Shown here: piece after piece, positions 17,194 through 25,484 of the stretch | Numbering within the stretch: position 1 is the stretch's first letter | How the letters are laid out: each line of letters opens with the position of its first letter | Assembly (NCBI GenBank): GCA_028874915.1 | Contig: JAPPHA010000102.1 | Coordinates: forward strand, 1-34,923 | Reading direction: 5' to 3' | DNA from: Paracoccaceae bacterium | Lineage (GTDB): Bacteria; Pseudomonadota; Alphaproteobacteria; Rhodobacterales; Rhodobacteraceae | DNA length: 34,923 nucleotides | Made by a program: the position numbers and the translations under genes | The notes under the pieces: model-generated | Databases searched by the model: none | What the model was told of the DNA's origin: nothing | What the model saw: only the letters and a program-made list of their open reading frames with translations

Positions 17194-18813
17194 ATGAGGG
17201 ACTGTAACCGGAAACCCGACAAGCGCCGAATCCTCCAACGGATCAGGAACGGCACATTGCTGAGGGCCGCTCCCGCGTTCATCCAGCAACCATTCGATTC
17301 GAACCGTCCGCGTGAGGAATGCGGGATCTTCGGCATCATCAACACTGTCGATGCTGCCCAATTCGTGGCACTCGGCCTGCATGCGCTCCAGCACAGGGGC
17401 CAGGAAGCCGCCGGCATCGTCGCCCATGACCCTGCCAAGGGATTCAACAGCATCCGCCGATTCGGTTACGTCCGCGACAGTTTCACCAAGGCCTCCGTGA
17501 TAGGCGCGCTACCGGGCACGATTTCCATTGGTCATGTTCGCTATTCGACCGCCGGGTCGAAGGGCAACACCGCGATACGCGACGTCCAACCTTTTTTCGG
17601 CGAACTGCGACATGGCGGCTGTGCCATTGCGCACAATGGCAACCTCACCAACGCCGATACGCTACGCCGGGATCTGATCGACAGAGGATCGATTTTTCAG
17701 TCTTCGTCGGATTCCGAATGCATCATCCACTTGATGGCCCGATCCAGGGCAGCGGGTATCCCGGAGCAGTTGATGGACGCACTCCGTCAGGTAGAGGGAG
17801 CGTTTTCCGTCGTTGCCATGACCGGAGACCGTTTGATCGGTGTCCGGGACGCGTTGGGGGTCAGGCCCCTGGTACTAGGACGCATGGGCGGGAACCGGGT
17901 TCTGGCGTCGGAAACCTGCGCGCTCGACATTATCGGGGCGGAATTTGACCGAGAGGTCAAACCTGGCGAGATGGTCGTTGTCTCTGCGGACGGAATGATG
18001 AGTCACTTTCCCTTCGCGCCTGCAGACCCCCGCCCCTGCATCTTCGAGAACGTGTACTTTTCCCGACCTGACAGCCTCTACGAAGGCCGGTCGGTTTACG
18101 AAACGCGGCGGCGAATCGGCGTTGAACTCGCCAAGGAGGCGTTTGTCGAAGCCGATCTGGTTTGCCCGATTCCCGACAGCGGCACGCCAGCCGCCATTGG
18201 TTTTGCCCAACAGAGCCGCATTCCCTTCGCCATGGGCATCATTCGCAATCAGTACATCGGGCGGACCTTTATCGAACCGAGCGAACAGATCCGGAATATC
18301 GGCGTCCGCCTGAAGCTCAACGTCAATCGGGCGCTGATTCGGGGGAAGAGGATCATCCTTGTCGATGACTCCGTCGTCCGGGGTACGACATCGCGAAAAA
18401 TTCGGGAGATGATTCAAGACGCCGGCGCCCGGGAAGTCCACTACCGCATCGCGTCTCCGCCAACCGCTTGGCCTTGCTTCTATGGTGTGGATACGCCGCG
18501 CCGAGAGTCGCTCCTCGCCGCCAATATGTCGGAAGAGGATATCCGCAACCATCTTCAGGTCTCCAGCCTTCGGTACATTTCACTCGACGGACTCTATCGG
18601 GCCTGCGGACAAACCCAGGGAAGAGATCCGGAGTGTCCGGCCTACTGTGACGCCTGCTTCTCCGGCGACTACCCGATTGAACCGTCGGCAACGGTCGTTG
18701 AATCCCGGCCGAAATTCTCCGACCGAGGACCCATTCCGCCAGCGGAAACCGGACGGGACCATGCGCCAGGAGATGTGCGGATCCTTGCAGAACCCGTCGA
18801 ACCGTCACATTGA
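17194..18813 (+). CDS. purF: Amidophosphoribosyltransferase
   Basis: First committed step of purine synthesis: transfers the glutamine amide to PRPP. The N-terminal nucleophile Cys lies in REECGIFG and must be exposed by cleaving a propeptide. The glutaminase region has LHALQHRGQEAAG and IGHVRYSTAG; the phosphoribosyl site is IILVDDSVVRGTT. Cysteines in WPCFYG and in CPAYCDAC match the iron-sulfur type known from Bacillus. The first ATG is at 17194 (42-residue propeptide, weak ribosome site); a TTG at 17257 with CAGGAAC upstream would give a more usual 21-residue propeptide. The ~60-residue C-terminal tail beyond the core is Pro/Glu-rich. Confidence 0.94.
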   Translation: MRDCNRKPDKRRILQRIRNGTLLRAAPAFIQQPFDSNRPREECGIFGIINTVDAAQFVALGLHALQHRGQEAAGIVAHDPAKGFNSIRRFGYVRDSFTKASVIGALPGTISIGHVRYSTAGSKGNTAIRDVQPFFGELRHGGCAIAHNGNLTNADTLRRDLIDRGSIFQSSSDSECIIHLMARSRAAGIPEQLMDALRQVEGAFSVVAMTGDRLIGVRDALGVRPLVLGRMGGNRVLASETCALDIIGAEFDREVKPGEMVVVSADGMMSHFPFAPADPRPCIFENVYFSRPDSLYEGRSVYETRRRIGVELAKEAFVEADLVCPIPDSGTPAAIGFAQQSRIPFAMGIIRNQYIGRTFIEPSEQIRNIGVRLKLNVNRALIRGKRIILVDDSVVRGTTSRKIREMIQDAGAREVHYRIASPPTAWPCFYGVDTPRRESLLAANMSEEDIRNHLQVSSLRYISLDGLYRACGQTQGRDPECPAYCDACFSGDYPIEPSATVVESRPKFSDRGPIPPAETGRDHAPGDVRILAEPVEPSH

Positions 18814-19519
18814 CTGCAGCCGCCCCTTCCGGAATCAGGTGGCGATGGTTTCTGGTGCTTCGAGAGGTCTCGGTTTCGCAATTGCCGAAGGCCTGGCACG
18901 CCGCGGGGCTCATGTCGTCGCAATTGCCCGTACGGCCGGAGCCCTTGAGGCGCTGGACGACCGCATCCGGTCCATGGGTGGAACGGCGACACTTGTCCCT
19001 TTGGACATCGCGGACTCAGGCGGAATCGACCGCCTCGGTGCACACATCGGTGACCGCTGGGGCCGGCTCGACCTCTGGGTTCATGCCGCGATTCACGCCC
19101 CGCCCCTGTCACCTGTTACCCATTCCTTCCGCCACGACTGGGACACGTGTCTTGCCGTCAACGTCGGAGCCGTCGTCGGCCTGCTATCAGCGGTGACCCC
19201 GCTTCTCGAAAGACGATCCGGGCTGGTCGTGCACGTCGATGACGCGGTGCACACCGGGAAGTTCCATGCCGCCTATCAGGCTTCGAAGGCAGCACAGGGG
19301 GTGATCTTCGAGACGTGGTCACGGGAACAGGGCAGCCGGGGGCCGGAGTTGTTCGTCTTTTCGCCACGCCCGATGCCGACCGGTGTCCGGGCACGGTTCT
19401 TCCCGGGAGAGGACGGGACCGGCCTCAATCTTCCTGAGGCAGAAGCGAAACGCCTGATCGTCGAGATTGAACGAATCCAGGACGGCAAGAAGGACCCCGG
19501 TGATCGATTTCACGACTGA
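18761..19519 (+). CDS. Short-chain dehydrogenase/reductase family protein with altered active site
   Basis: A 252-residue Rossmann-fold protein of the SDR family. The cofactor site is normal (VSGASRGLGFAIAEGLA) and the catalytic pair Tyr172 and Lys176 is present in AAYQASKAA. Two other family positions are changed: the usual NNAG after strand 4 reads HAAI, and the strand-5 segment that normally carries the catalytic Ser reads VVHVDDAVHT. It may bind NAD(P) without being a standard dehydrogenase. Overall it resembles the YciK-like SDRs. The start at 18761 overlaps purF by 53 nt; an ATG at 18773 is also possible. It is the last gene of the alr-purF run. Confidence 0.8.
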   Translation: MRQEMCGSLQNPSNRHIDCSRPFRNQVAMVSGASRGLGFAIAEGLARRGAHVVAIARTAGALEALDDRIRSMGGTATLVPLDIADSGGIDRLGAHIGDRWGRLDLWVHAAIHAPPLSPVTHSFRHDWDTCLAVNVGAVVGLLSAVTPLLERRSGLVVHVDDAVHTGKFHAAYQASKAAQGVIFETWSREQGSRGPELFVFSPRPMPTGVRARFFPGEDGTGLNLPEAEAKRLIVEIERIQDGKKDPGDRFHD

Positions 19520-19913
19520 CAGGCGACATTCCCGGACACTCAATACGCCGGCAATGTCGGATGGATGCGACGTTTCGGGAAGTTCGTGGATCGTTCCGTC
19601 AGACCGGATTCGCCCTGTCACGGCATCGTCAACATTTCGCACAGCCTGAAACCGTCCCGCCGAGGCTTGACGCCACGGGCTCAGGCCGCGTCGAGTGTTG
19701 CTTCGACGCGACAGGAACGATTTTGGACCATCGGTGTGCTTACGGGCAGAGACTGCATGGGCCGGCGTACCGCGGTCCGAAAACGAACAACTCCCGAGTG
19801 ACGGAATTCGCCGGGAAGGACCTTCACGGCAACCGAAACGCGTAGCCTCCCCGCGTCTGGAGGTCGTGATCGTACCGGGGACTGTTGACGTCCACCGTTG
19901 CGGAAACGGGGAA
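19520..19913. other. Gap of 394 bp between two convergent genes
   Basis: Lies between the SDR gene and der, which point at each other. No gene recognised, and no convincing hairpin with a T tract on either strand, although transcription must end here from both sides. Confidence 0.5.
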
Positions 19914-21356
19914 TTACCCGGGCCTATATGGATTCCGTTCGGGTCGGCTTCGCACTGTCAACCGGATCGGCGTACCCGGCAATTCGAACGTCTCCCGAAG
20001 ACTGTTGATGAGGTAACGGCGATAGTCGTCTCCCAGTTGGCCAGACCGCGAACACATGACCACAAATCCAGGCGGGCGGGTTTTCACCTGCGTGACATAT
20101 CGCAACTTCAACCGTCGTCCGCCCGGGGCCGGAGGCGGATGAAGTGCTGTCGCCCGCTCCAGCCAGCGATTGAGTTCGCCGGTCGGAATCCTGCGATTCC
20201 AAACGTCATGTGCAGATCGGATAGCGGCATGCAGTCGGTTGATGCCCGTCCCCTTCGTCGCCGAGACTGTAACCATCGGCGCGCCCCGCAATTGCGGTAA
20301 GAGCCGTACAAAGGTCTCGCCAAGCGAAGCCAGCGTCGTCCGTCGATCGTCCACCCGATCCCATTTGTTGATCGCTACCACCACAGCCCGTCCCTCCCGG
20401 GCCGCAAGATCGGCAATTTTGAGATCCTGACTCTCAAAGGGACACCCGGCGTCCAGGAGAACGACCACGACCTCGGAGAACCGCACCGCACGGAGCGCAT
20501 CGCCAACCGAGAGTTTCTCCAACTTTCCTGCAACCTTGGCCTTTTTCCGCAACCCGGCCGTGTCCCAGATCCGAATCGGAGTACCCTTCCATTCGAGACC
20601 CACGGAAATAGCGTCGCGGGTAATCCCTGCTTCAGGCCCGGTCAGCAGTCGTTCCCGACCGAGAATCTGGTTGACCAGCGTCGACTTGCCCGCGTTGGGT
20701 CGTCCTACGACCGCAATTCGGAGGGGGTCGGCGCCGTGTTCGCTTCCGGCGGCGAGCGCGGCTGGTTTCGGTTCCGGGTCAGTTTCGGGTTCCGGCTGAG
20801 GTCCCAATCCCGATTCCAGTTCGTTCACTCTTTGGGAATCGTCGTTACGTGTCTCCGCGGTGTGACTGTCGGCCCATCGCTGAAGCCAGGCATACAGATC
20901 GTCGAGACCCTCTCCGTGTTCGGCGGAAATAGCCAACGGTTCGCCCAGACCGAGGGAATAGAACTCCTGCCACGCAATGTGCCCGATGCGTCCCTCGGCC
21001 TTGTTGGTAAGGAGCAAAAGCGCTCGATCTCGTTTTCTGAGCAACTCCGCCAGTTCGACATCCAAAACGGTCAGGCCGTCCCGTGCATCGACCATGAAAA
21101 GGCAGGCATCGGCCGAATCGATGGCCCGTTCGGCCAGGACTCGCATGCCGGCTTCAAGGCGCTTGGCCGTCGGCCCGCTCATTCCGGCGGTGTCGAGCAG
21201 GGTCAGGTCCAGGTCGCCCCTGCGCATTCGACCCTCACGAATGTCGCGGGTAACTCCAGGACTGTCGTCGACCAGCGCCAGACGACGGCCAATCAACCGA
21301 TTGAACAACGTCGATTTGCCCACGTTGGGCCGTCCGACGATGGCTACCGTCAACAT
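19914..21356 (-). CDS. der: Ribosome biogenesis GTPase Der (EngA)
   Basis: Tandem GTPase needed to assemble the 50S subunit. Two G domains are clear: GRPNVGKST (residues 8-16), DTAG and NKAE, then GRPNAGKST (218-226), DTAG and NKWD, followed by the C-terminal KH-like domain ([17 protein letters not shown]). At 480 residues the size is normal. The linker between G domains (about 166-210) holds a Pro/Glu repeat run, [12 protein letters not shown]. The gene is last in the TPR-bamB-der group, 75 bp after bamB. Confidence 0.96.
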   Translation of the reverse strand: MLTVAIVGRPNVGKSTLFNRLIGRRLALVDDSPGVTRDIREGRMRRGDLDLTLLDTAGMSGPTAKRLEAGMRVLAERAIDSADACLFMVDARDGLTVLDVELAELLRKRDRALLLLTNKAEGRIGHIAWQEFYSLGLGEPLAISAEHGEGLDDLYAWLQRWADSHTAETRNDDSQRVNELESGLGPQPEPETDPEPKPAALAAGSEHGADPLRIAVVGRPNAGKSTLVNQILGRERLLTGPEAGITRDAISVGLEWKGTPIRIWDTAGLRKKAKVAGKLEKLSVGDALRAVRFSEVVVVLLDAGCPFESQDLKIADLAAREGRAVVVAINKWDRVDDRRTTLASLGETFVRLLPQLRGAPMVTVSATKGTGINRLHAAIRSAHDVWNRRIPTGELNRWLERATALHPPPAPGGRRLKLRYVTQVKTRPPGFVVMCSRSGQLGDDYRRYLINSLRETFELPGTPIRLTVRSRPERNPYRPG

Positions 21357-21431
21357 TCCCGGTCGCCCAAGTTCACGACAATCAACTGCGTCGGCATCAA
21401 TCCGAACGGATGATGACCAGGCCGGCCAAGC

Positions 21432-22757
21432 CTATCTGTACGCGTGGAGTTCGCCGTCGGTGGACAGGACAAAGAGGACGCCCCCAGCTACCACTGGCCG
21501 GGAGGCGGCACCGTCGGGGATCTCGATCGAGCCGAGCGCCCTGCCGGTCCGGGGATCGAAACTCCGGAGGTAGCCATCACTTCCAGCCACGAAGAGTCGC
21601 CCGCCTGCCAGGACTGGGCCAAAGTGCACGAAAGCGCCGGCGCGGTCGTCGGGGTCGTCATATGCTGGCAATTCGACCGACCAAAGGCCCGTTCCATCGG
21701 CGGCAGAAAGACGTTTGAGTCGCGACTGGTCGGTCACAACGAAAACGGAATTCCCCGCCAGCCAAATCGGGCCGGTCGCCCCATCCCTTACTTGCCAGTT
21801 GATCAGCCCGGTATTCCGGTCGAGAGCTGCGAGGCTTCCGGAGTGATTGCCGACAAAAACCATGTCGTCGCCAATGACGGGGTCGCCGGAAATCGCCGCG
21901 ATTCGAGACCGGCTGAGCCCTCGACGACCGCCGGCGACCGTGCTGTTCCAAACGCTGACACCGTTCTCCGACAAGGCCGCGACCACGGCACCCGAAGAAA
22001 AGGGAAGGATCACAAGGCGACCGGACATTGCCGGCGAACCGGCCCCGAAGACACCGGAACTGTCTCCGGCACCGAACTGCTGCCAGAGGATTCTGCCGTT
22101 TTCGAGGGACAGCCCGACGGCCTTGTCATTCCGCCCAACGACAACAACGCGATTTCGGTCGACCGTTGGTGCCGAAGACAAGGCCGCGTCCAGACGGTGC
22201 CGCCATCGGATTCGGCCGGACTCCGGATCCAGCGCGATGACTTCGCCAAAGCCGGTCGTGGCGACCAGCGTTCCCCCTCCATAGGCGAGCCCGCCTCCGG
22301 TCACTTCGCCCGGATCTTCCAGATTCGGCGACAGGTCCCGTTTCCACAGTCGTCTGCCTGTCATGTCGAAGGCGCTGGCCAGTGACTGGGCGTCAAGTGT
22401 GAACACGCGTCCACCAACAACGACAGGTTCTGAAGAAATCCGAAAACGTTTGCTGTTTCCGGCACCGATTCCGACCGACCACGCGTAGGTCAGCCGCGGT
22501 GCGAGCGCTCGGTGCTTTCCGAAATGCGAGGCTGAACCATTTGAGTGGGTCCAGGAGCCAATCTCGCTCGCCGTCTCCAGACGGAGAGGCGGCGGTTCCC
22601 CGGCCTGATCGTTCCGGACCCCCGACCCCGAGTCGACGCCTGGCCTGATGTCCCGTCGTTCACCGGGAAGCCGGTCTTCATCCTGACTGCACGCGGAAAA
22701 CATGACAGCAAGGAGCGCAGCACCGAAGGTGCTGAAAAGGGCCGTCCGAACGACCAC
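21432..22757 (-). CDS. bamB: Outer membrane assembly lipoprotein BamB (PQQ-like beta-propeller)
   Basis: Lipoprotein of the BAM complex with an eight-bladed beta-propeller. Repeated blade motifs such as GEVIALDPESGRIRW, GSLAALDRNTGLINW and GYLRSFDPRTGRALG are spread along the protein. I place the start at the GTG (22757) because AGAGGA lies 6 nt upstream and the product then begins with a normal 22-residue lipoprotein signal peptide, basic Arg4 and core ALFSTFGAALLAVMFSA, ending at Cys23. ATG starts further up (22826, 22958) give an implausibly long leader. The lipobox again has Phe at -3. Length 441 residues, somewhat above E. coli BamB (392). Confidence 0.9.
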   Translation of the reverse strand: MVVRTALFSTFGAALLAVMFSACSQDEDRLPGERRDIRPGVDSGSGVRNDQAGEPPPLRLETASEIGSWTHSNGSASHFGKHRALAPRLTYAWSVGIGAGNSKRFRISSEPVVVGGRVFTLDAQSLASAFDMTGRRLWKRDLSPNLEDPGEVTGGGLAYGGGTLVATTGFGEVIALDPESGRIRWRHRLDAALSSAPTVDRNRVVVVGRNDKAVGLSLENGRILWQQFGAGDSSGVFGAGSPAMSGRLVILPFSSGAVVAALSENGVSVWNSTVAGGRRGLSRSRIAAISGDPVIGDDMVFVGNHSGSLAALDRNTGLINWQVRDGATGPIWLAGNSVFVVTDQSRLKRLSAADGTGLWSVELPAYDDPDDRAGAFVHFGPVLAGGRLFVAGSDGYLRSFDPRTGRALGSIEIPDGAASRPVVAGGVLFVLSTDGELHAYR

Positions 22758-22887
22758 GCCCGATCCTCTCTGGCTTCCCACTGCTGTCCCTTTCGACTTT
22801 TGGTCCGTCGTTGATGAAATGCCCATGCACGCGGAAGGCCGTTTTCGGCACTCGAAGCTTTTCGCGCCTTCGGTCCTGCGCGGCAGG

Positions 22888-23550
22888 CTAAAAGACGAGT
22901 CCGTCAACCTCACCACCAAGGGCCACGATCCCTCGCCTGACCCGGGACCGTAACGCATCCGTCACCCCGGGTTCATCCAGCAGCGCAACCAACTCTGTCA
23001 ACGCCTTCTCTCGTTCACCCCGTTCGATATGAACGACGGCGCGTTGTTCCAACGCAAGGGGCCGAAACGGCGACCCGGGCCGGGCAAACCGGTCAAGTGC
23101 CGAAAGCCTGTCATTTGCCTCCAGCAAATTCCCCTTGAGAATCAGCACCTTGAACGCCGCCAGATCGCGATAGAGACTGCCGATCTCCGAGTCGTCTGCG
23201 AGCATTTCGAGGATTCCAACCGCTTGATCGACTTGACCGGCCGCGACATATTCGGCGGCCGACCGCAGTCCGATAATGGCTCGCGCCGGGCCACCGTCCG
23301 CGATCAGATCGGACAGGGCCTTGGCCCGATTGGCTTCGTCCCCAGCCTCAAGCGCCAACAGAATCCGTTCTCCTCGTTCTTCCGAAGCCTGCCGGCTCAC
23401 CACCTCGCGGTACTCGAAAAATGCGGTCGTGCCGACCGCGACAATCACGACCGTCACGGCAATCCAGCCGTATTTCCTCACATACCCGTAGAGTCGGTCC
23501 CTGCGGACCTCCTCCCGCACCTCGTCAAGAAAGGAGTCGGACTCACTCAC
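22888..23550 (-). CDS. YfgM-like membrane-anchored tetratricopeptide protein
   Basis: Resembles YfgM, a single-span inner-membrane protein with periplasmic TPR repeats that works with the SecYEG translocon and periplasmic chaperones. The 220-residue product starts MSESDSFLDEVREEVRRDRL, followed by one membrane segment (about 28-46, WIAVTVVIVAVGTTAFF) and helical repeats rich in Ala, Leu and Glu. I chose the GTG at 23550 because AGGGAG lies 7 nt upstream; the longer frame to 23742 has no family-like content. E. coli also has yfgM-bamB-der in this order, which supports the assignment. Confidence 0.85.
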   Translation of the reverse strand: MSESDSFLDEVREEVRRDRLYGYVRKYGWIAVTVVIVAVGTTAFFEYREVVSRQASEERGERILLALEAGDEANRAKALSDLIADGGPARAIIGLRSAAEYVAAGQVDQAVGILEMLADDSEIGSLYRDLAAFKVLILKGNLLEANDRLSALDRFARPGSPFRPLALEQRAVVHIERGEREKALTELVALLDEPGVTDALRSRVRRGIVALGGEVDGLVF

Positions 23551-24174
23551 CGTCAGTCTCCCTGGCCGGGGTCCCGGCACCACTGTCGCCAACAACGCAC
23601 CGACTGGTGCGTCCGACCGGAGGCCGTACCGACCTCGACCCGGAGCTGATTTCCGCAAACTCACGGGCGGCTGGCATCTGAATGCACCGCCCCCACGCTT
23701 CCGAATAGGAACGGTCAAGGCCGACACTCGGGCCGGCGACACCCCTTACACGTTTTTGGGACATGTTCCAATGATCATCGAATCCGACATTTTGTGGATT
23801 GAGACCGATCGGATCTCCCGGTTTCTTGACGGAATCCGGGGGATCCCGAACGCGTGTCCTTGGAGCCCGTGAGGCCACGAGCCACCGAATTTACGTCAAG
23901 GGTATAAATGGAACGGTCCCCTTGGCGACACCACGGCATCGGCTTTTTCAGGGGATTCCGTCGGCGAGGCGCACCCAACGCCCACAGGTGAATTCCGAGA
24001 CTGACGTTCTCCGGGACATTCCACGGGGGTTCCAGCTTGTCGATAAGCCGGTGCATTTCGCGAAACGGAAGAACCGCTTCGGACGAAACTTACACCGGGT
24101 CCGGGTTCCGGATGTCAATCAAGACCCTGTGATCATTCGGTCACAGGGAACATGTCGAAACTGGTGGCCACCGC
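23551..24174. other. Divergent intergenic region before the RND operon
   Basis: No gene recognised over about 620 bp. It should contain the promoter of the TPR-bamB-der group on the minus strand. Two inverted repeats are visible: a near-palindrome GAGA-CCGATCGG-ATCTC at 23801-23817 and a stronger one at 24125-24148, listed separately. Confidence 0.5.
24125..24148. promoter_or_regulatory. Perfect inverted repeat, candidate operator for the RND pump genes
   Basis: Two perfect 8-bp arms CCCTGTGA and TCACAGGG flank an 8-bp spacer. The element lies 27 bp upstream of the candidate -35 box of the adaptor gene. Dyads of this kind are typical binding sites of dimeric regulators. The TGTGA/TCACA halves recall CRP sites, but those have a 6-bp spacer, so another regulator is more likely. 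No regulator gene is adjacent. Confidence 0.42.
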
Positions 24175-24203
24175 TTGCGGATCGACACCCTGAGCACTAG
24201 ATT
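24175..24203 (+). promoter_or_regulatory. Candidate promoter of the RND efflux genes
   Basis: TTGCGG, a 17-nt spacer, then TAGATT (four of six -10 bases), 67 bp ahead of the adaptor ATG. The -35 hexamer is the same as that proposed for tRNA-Pro. Confidence 0.3.
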
Positions 24204-24269
24204 CCGGTACGCTGCCTGGATGCCCCTTGCCGACATGTACCGCACGGGCGACGCGGCACAGGAGTCACG

Positions 24270-25484
24270 ATGCGCCCGTTCCGATTGATTCTGGCGGTTG
24301 TTGCAGGCGCCGCGGCCTACGCATTGGTCGTCGAGCGCGACCGAATTCCCATGCTCTTGTCCTCGCTGCCTTTCACGGGAGGAGCCAGCGCAACAGTTTC
24401 GGCAGTGGAAGCTCGGTCGGCTTCACCGGGCCTTGCGGTCAGTGACAAAGTTTTGGTGGCGTCCACCGGTCCTTCGGGAGCAGCAAACGATTCCCCAGCG
24501 ACGGACAGGACAATAGAATCCGCCGAATTCGACGGGCCGGCGGTCTCCGTCATGGTCAGACGCTCGACGGCACGGGATGTTGAGAGCGTGATCGTTCTCA
24601 GCGGCCGCACGGAGGCCTCCCGCTTCGTCAACGTCCGGGCCGAGATATCCGGACGCGTGATTTCCACGCCCCTGCGTGCAGGTTCAATGGTGAAAACGGG
24701 CCAATTGCTCTGTGAACTTGACCCCGGCAGCCGGAATGCCGTGCTTCAGGAGGCACGGGCGCGACTGATTGACGCCCAGTCGCGGAACGAAGTCTCGTCA
24801 CGACTCGCCCAAAAAGGGTACGGTTCGGAAGCTGCTGCAATATCCGATACTGCTGCCCTCGAGTCCGCCAAGTCCGCTGTGAGGCGGGCCGAAATCGAGA
24901 TCGAACGGCTTCGGATCGCCGCACCCTTTCCCGGACTCCTTGAGTCTGACACGGCCGAACTCGGGTCTCTGCTGCAACCAGGCTCATCCTGTGCGACCGT
25001 TGTATCCCTCGATCCCATCAAGCTGGTCGGGCACGCGAACGAACTGCAAATCGAAAGCCTTGCTGTCGGAAGCCAGGCTTTGGGACGAGTGGCGTCGGGG
25101 CACCGGATCGAAGGTGTCGTGACCTTTGCGTCTCGCCGGGCGGACCCGGTCACACGGACGTATCGGGTCGAAGTGACCGCCCCGAACTCTGCTCTCGATA
25201 TCCGTGACGGCGCCACGGCAGAGATTCTCGTTTCCTTGGCGGCCGAGAGGGGCCACCTGTTGCCACAATCGTCGTTGACCCTCAACGACAAGGGTCAGCT
25301 TGGAGTCCGGACCGTCGACGATATCAGCCGGGTTCGGTTCTTCCCGGTGAAAATTATCCGCGATACGCACGACGGAATCTGGGTGAACGGGTTGCCGGAT
25401 TCGGTCAATGTCATCGTCGTCGGCCAGGAATTTGTCATCGAAGGACGCAAGGTCCGTCCCACTTTTGAGGCGGAATCGTCATGA
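24270..25484 (+). CDS. RND efflux periplasmic adaptor (membrane fusion protein)
   Basis: Periplasmic adaptor that links an inner-membrane RND pump to an outer-membrane channel. The 404-residue protein has an N-terminal membrane anchor or signal segment (about residues 4-20), a long Ser/Ala-rich stretch to ~90, the lipoyl half-motif RAEISGRVISTPLRAGSMVKTGQLLCELD (given here as position ~125-153), a short alpha-hairpin and the closing half-motif IAAPFPGLLE, then beta-barrel domains. AGGAG lies 5 nt before the ATG. Its stop overlaps the pump start by 4 nt (ATGA). No outer-membrane factor gene is nearby, so a TolC-type partner must be encoded elsewhere. Substrate unknown. Confidence 0.9.
   Translation: MRPFRLILAVVAGAAAYALVVERDRIPMLLSSLPFTGGASATVSAVEARSASPGLAVSDKVLVASTGPSGAANDSPATDRTIESAEFDGPAVSVMVRRSTARDVESVIVLSGRTEASRFVNVRAEISGRVISTPLRAGSMVKTGQLLCELDPGSRNAVLQEARARLIDAQSRNEVSSRLAQKGYGSEAAAISDTAALESAKSAVRRAEIEIERLRIAAPFPGLLESDTAELGSLLQPGSSCATVVSLDPIKLVGHANELQIESLAVGSQALGRVASGHRIEGVVTFASRRADPVTRTYRVEVTAPNSALDIRDGATAEILVSLAAERGHLLPQSSLTLNDKGQLGVRTVDDISRVRFFPVKIIRDTHDGIWVNGLPDSVNVIVVGQEFVIEGRKVRPTFEAESS

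Noticed and set aside
23801-23817. Near-palindrome GAGA-CCGATCGG-ATCTC as an operator
   Set aside because: Asymmetric by one base, no promoter beside it, and GATC-rich palindromes are frequent by chance in this sequence.
23775-24056. A 93-codon minus-strand frame upstream of the TPR gene
   Set aside because: No ribosome binding site or recognisable motif; an overlapping plus-strand frame is equally open.
24125-24148. CRP binding site
   Set aside because: The half-sites match TGTGA/TCACA, but the spacer is 8 bp instead of the required 6.
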